From UBA4729 sp038231175 (GTDB lineage: Bacteria; Patescibacteriota; Saccharimonadia; Saccharimonadales; UBA4665): a stretch of DNA of 6,541 nucleotides. Positions 4,826 to 6,541 of the stretch are shown piece by piece. How positions within the stretch are numbered: position 1 is the stretch's first letter; each line of letters begins with the position of its first letter. Under the pieces are notes generated by a model. That model saw only the letters and a list, made by a program, of their open reading frames with translations. It ran no database searches and was not told the DNA's origin. The translations under genes and the position numbers were made by a program. Where the stretch lies: positions 1 through 6,541 of the forward strand of contig JBBRLU010000035.1 of NCBI GenBank assembly GCA_038231175.1. The letters run 5' to 3'.

Positions 4826-6097
4826 CTAGGGTGTCCCGGCACTGGCTAGCGAATTAATCGGCTGTAAGCCCGAGTTCTGTAAAGCGCTGGCCTGCTTCTC
4901 GGCGGCTTGCTGCGAAGTCAGGCGCGGAAAATTAATAAAGAAACTGCTGCCCTTGCCCAGTTCGCTCTCGACCCAGATACGGCCGCTATACAATTCGACG
5001 ATCTTACGGCAGATGAACAACCCCAGACCGGTGCCGCCGATAGTCCTGGTGGCCGAGTTGTCGACCCGGTAAAACTTTTGGAACAGGTGGGCTAGATCTT
5101 CGCCCGGAATACCGGGGCCGGTGTCGCGGACATACATCTGGACCACCTGAGGGTCGCCGGTCAGCCCCAGCGAGACCTTACCGTCGGGCGTGTATTTGAC
5201 GGCGTTGTCAAAGAGGTTGGTGATGACTTCGCGCAGGCGGTCGGGGTCGACGAATACATAGTATAACGGTCGCACCACGCGCTCACCACCGCTGCCACCG
5301 CCGCTAGCGTCGATGGTCTTGCTGGAGCCTAGAACAAACTCACTGAACAGACCTTTCTTCTCAGCCGCAAATTTAAGGTCGTTGCTGAGTTGCTCTAAGA
5401 AGGCGCCCATTTCGACGACTACCGGGTGACTGGTCAAGCGGCCGTCCTCGGCCTTGGCGCTGGTCAGTAAATCCTGGAACAGTTGGCCCAGGTGCTGGGT
5501 ACTGGTGTGAGCCTTTTCCAAGTAATCGCGGGCCCGGTTGTCGATGGTCGTCACTTTGGTATTCAAGGCCAGTGCCAAGTAGCCTTCGATGGCCGCCACC
5601 GGTGTCCGCATCTCATGGCTGGCGGTGCTGATAAAGTCGGCCCGGCGTTGCTCGTCGGCCCGCTCCTCGGCCACATCACGAAAGACAGCCACAGCCCCGG
5701 TAACCTGCTTGTCGGCATCCCAGAGCGGTGACACGTTGAGGCTGACCGGCACCTGCTTACCAGATTTGGTCAGTAGCACGGCGCTGTTATTACGAATATT
5801 CTGGCCTTGCATAAAAACAGCCAAAAACGGGTTAGCAGCATCATCGTAGGGCTGATTCTTAGCATCGACCAGTTTAAGGACGGCGCTGATATCGAGGTCG
5901 GTCGCTTCGCTCGAATCCCAACCGCTGATGTTGCCGGCACCAGGGTTGAAGAGGCGGATTACCTTGTCGCTATCGATCAACACGACGCCGTCTTCGATGG
6001 CGTTGACGATCAGCTCGAACTTCTGCTTCTGGTCATGCAGATTGGCTGCCAGCACGTTATTCTGGCTGGACTTGGTCTTCCCACCCAAGCCAAACAT
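4826..6097 (-). CDS. Soluble PAS-domain sensor histidine kinase
   Basis: The kinase autophosphorylates a histidine and passes the phosphate to a response regulator, very likely the one encoded 87 nt downstream. Domains in order: a short N-terminal linker; one PAS domain (about 25-143, with the typical AIEDGVVLIDSDKVIRLFNP opening and VFRDV ending); a HisKA dimerisation helix with the H-box SHEMRTP at 160-166 and phosphoacceptor His161; and a HATPase domain with N-box NLFDNAVKYTP (294-304), G1 DTGPGIP (325-331), F-box LFQKFYR (338-344) and G2 GGTGLGL (354-360). All catalytic residues are present. No membrane segment or signal peptide exists, so the stimulus is probably cytoplasmic. No cofactor-binding residue in PAS can be assigned. 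A Gly-rich loop (GGGSGG, 266-271) lengthens the start of the ATPase domain. The C-terminus ends in a Gln/Ala/Ser-rich tail of about 30 residues. The ATG at 6097 is preceded by GGAG at a 9-nt spacing. Confidence 0.95.
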   Translation of the reverse strand: MFGLGGKTKSSQNNVLAANLHDQKQKFELIVNAIEDGVVLIDSDKVIRLFNPGAGNISGWDSSEATDLDISAVLKLVDAKNQPYDDAANPFLAVFMQGQNIRNNSAVLLTKSGKQVPVSLNVSPLWDADKQVTGAVAVFRDVAEERADEQRRADFISTASHEMRTPVAAIEGYLALALNTKVTTIDNRARDYLEKAHTSTQHLGQLFQDLLTSAKAEDGRLTSHPVVVEMGAFLEQLSNDLKFAAEKKGLFSEFVLGSSKTIDASGGGSGGERVVRPLYYVFVDPDRLREVITNLFDNAVKYTPDGKVSLGLTGDPQVVQMYVRDTGPGIPGEDLAHLFQKFYRVDNSATRTIGGTGLGLFICRKIVELYSGRIWVESELGKGSSFFINFPRLTSQQAAEKQASALQNSGLQPINSLASAGTP

Positions 6098-6106
6098 CAG
6101 CCGCCG

Positions 6107-6110
6107 CTCC
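6107..6110 (-). promoter_or_regulatory. Shine-Dalgarno sequence of the histidine kinase
   Basis: GGAG lies 9 nt before the kinase ATG. It falls inside a tiny upstream frame (ATG at 6114, five codons) whose TGA stop overlaps the kinase ATG as TGATG. Confidence 0.5.
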
Positions 6111-6170
6111 GCATGGCAAAGCCGCCTGCCCCATTCGTACTACTTGTTTTTAGCTGCATTATTACTGCCC

Positions 6171-6199
6171 ATTATCTGTTGTTTAGACGCTAATTGCAA
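6171..6199 (-). promoter_or_regulatory. Candidate promoter of the histidine kinase gene
   Basis: The minus strand has TTGCAA (6194-6199), a 17-nt spacer and GATAAT (6171-6176). The -35 matches consensus at four of six positions, the -10 at five of six. A start near 6164 would give a leader of about 65-70 nt that contains the GGAG ribosome-binding site. It could serve the kinase and, by read-through, the response regulator. Confidence 0.45.
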
Positions 6200-6223
6200 C
6201 GGGCTTATGGTTTTTGGCCTATC

Positions 6224-6252
6224 TGGACGAGAGGAGTTGGGTGTGGTATTGT
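6224..6252 (+). promoter_or_regulatory. Candidate extended -10 promoter reading toward the tRNA
   Basis: On the plus strand TGGACG (6224-6229) and TATTGT (6247-6252) are 17 nt apart, and TGG directly precedes the -10, giving an extended -10 (TGnTATTGT). Each hexamer matches consensus at four of six positions. The predicted start falls near 6259, exactly where the first of three stem-loops begins. It could drive tRNA-Glu with a 112-nt leader, or a separate small RNA. Confidence 0.3.
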
Positions 6253-6258
6253 AAGTTT

Positions 6259-6285
6259 GCTTTTGGCTGGCACAACAGCTAAAGC
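6259..6285 (+). repeat. Inverted repeat 1 upstream of tRNA-Glu
   Basis: GCTTT-T-GGCTG, loop GCACAA, CAGCT-AAAGC: ten pairs (one G-U) with a single bulged T. No T-run follows directly, so it is not a standard terminator. Confidence 0.5.
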
Positions 6286-6296
6286 TTTCAACCTCA

Positions 6297-6309
6297 TATG
6301 CTTCGCATA
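6297..6309 (+). repeat. Inverted repeat 2, short hairpin TATGC-TTC-GCATA
   Basis: A perfect five-pair stem with a TTC loop, midway between the two larger inverted repeats. On its own it would be unremarkable. Confidence 0.4.
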
Positions 6310-6325
6310 GGTAGCCCAAATGCTC

Positions 6326-6362
6326 GGAATGTAAAATTATGTAAACACAATTTCTACATTCC
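6326..6362 (+). repeat. Inverted repeat 3: 13-bp dyad abutting tRNA-Glu
   Basis: GGAATGTAAAATT (6326-6338) is complementary to AATTT-C-TACATTCC (6349-6362) over 13 pairs, with one bulged C and a 10-nt loop. Its left arm and loop also contain two direct copies of ATGTAAA (6329-6335 and 6339-6345) 10 bp apart, about one helical turn. It ends 8 nt before the tRNA. It may be a protein-binding operator overlapping the tRNA promoter (TACATT at 6355-6360 could act as a -10), or an RNA stem-loop in the tRNA leader. Confidence 0.6.
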
Positions 6363-6370
6363 TGCGCTTT

Positions 6371-6445
6371 GGCCTCATCGTCTATCGGTTAGGACGCCAG
6401 GTTCTCATCCTGGCAATTGGAGTTCGATTCTCCATGAGGTCACCA
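6371..6445 (+). tRNA. tRNA-Glu (anticodon CTC), CCA encoded
   Basis: The cloverleaf closes fully. The acceptor stem GGCCTCA pairs with TGAGGTC (one G-U), the D stem GTCT with GGAC around ATCGGTTA, and the anticodon stem CCAGG with CCTGG around loop TTCTCAT. The T arm TGGAG/CTCCA has loop TTCGATT. Anticodon CTC reads GAG. The 3' end ACCA is encoded, with A as discriminator base where E. coli tRNA-Glu has G. It is transcribed away from the kinase gene. The remaining 96 nt to the window end (6446-6541) show no gene, terminator or attachment-site repeat that I can recognise. Confidence 0.95.
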
Positions 6446-6541
6446 TCAGAGATTTTCAGACGAGATATACTGCCCTGAAGACATTTATCTACAACAGGTT
6501 ATTCAAGTCTCCGCACCCGTATAGCAGGCGACTCACAACCA

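Noticed and set aside
534..6097. Stop codon use: TAA three times and TAG twice, never TGA, raising the question of TGA recoding as in Gracilibacteria
   Set aside because: Five stops are too few to judge, no gene needs an in-frame TGA to be read through, and glycine is served by normal GGN codons.
5807..6254. Plus-strand frames spanning the kinase start and the divergent region, with a hydrophobic stretch near 6150-6190
   Set aside because: Most of their length is antisense to the PAS domain, and no ribosome-binding site or conserved motif supports them. The hydrophobic run is a by-product of the AT-rich promoter region.
6371..6541. tRNA-Glu as an integration site for a mobile element
   Set aside because: No copy of the tRNA 3' end, no integrase and no phage-like gene is visible in the window; only 96 nt follow the tRNA.

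Overview
The window reads as a chromosomal stretch of a bacterium with moderately high G+C. Five complete protein genes and one partial one lie on the minus strand; one tRNA gene lies on the plus strand at the right end. The cytoplasmic PAS histidine kinase, the response regulator with a long Pro/Ala/Val tail, the odd two-domain GTPase Der and the poor Shine-Dalgarno signals make me think of a Candidate Phyla Radiation lineage such as Saccharibacteria. This is a guess from protein style, not a demonstrated placement. The standard genetic code fits every gene.

Layout in the minus-strand reading direction (right to left): after a divergent intergenic region comes a soluble PAS/HisKA/HATPase sensor kinase (4826-6097). 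An 87-nt gap follows, then a receiver-domain response regulator with a ~320-residue low-complexity tail and no DNA-binding domain (3410-4738). Next, 24 nt downstream, is an RsuA/RluB-type rRNA pseudouridine synthase (2723-3385). Then come a 143-residue coiled-coil protein of unknown function (2208-2639), the ribosome-assembly GTPase Der (534-2159) and, 14 nt after it, peptidyl-tRNA hydrolase (1-519, cut by the window edge). On the plus strand a tRNA-Glu with anticodon CTC and encoded CCA sits at 6371-6445, preceded by three successive inverted repeats.

Two themes emerge. Four of the six genes (pth, the coiled-coil gene, rluB, der) supply or probably accompany ribosome and translation functions; the other two form a cognate-looking two-component pair with no obvious output domain. 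The initiation signals split the same way. pth, the coiled-coil gene and the pseudouridine synthase each have a -10-like TAnACT hexamer exactly 6 nt before the ATG, and der has a perfect TATAAT 9 nt before it. That is the arrangement expected for leaderless mRNAs. The kinase and regulator instead have recognisable Shine-Dalgarno sequences. I see no mobile element, CRISPR array or phage gene. The most unusual points are the leaderless-type starts, the Ala-rich insertion and Ser-for-Asn G4 motif in Der, the duplicated motif in the response-regulator tail, and the structured DNA just upstream of the tRNA.
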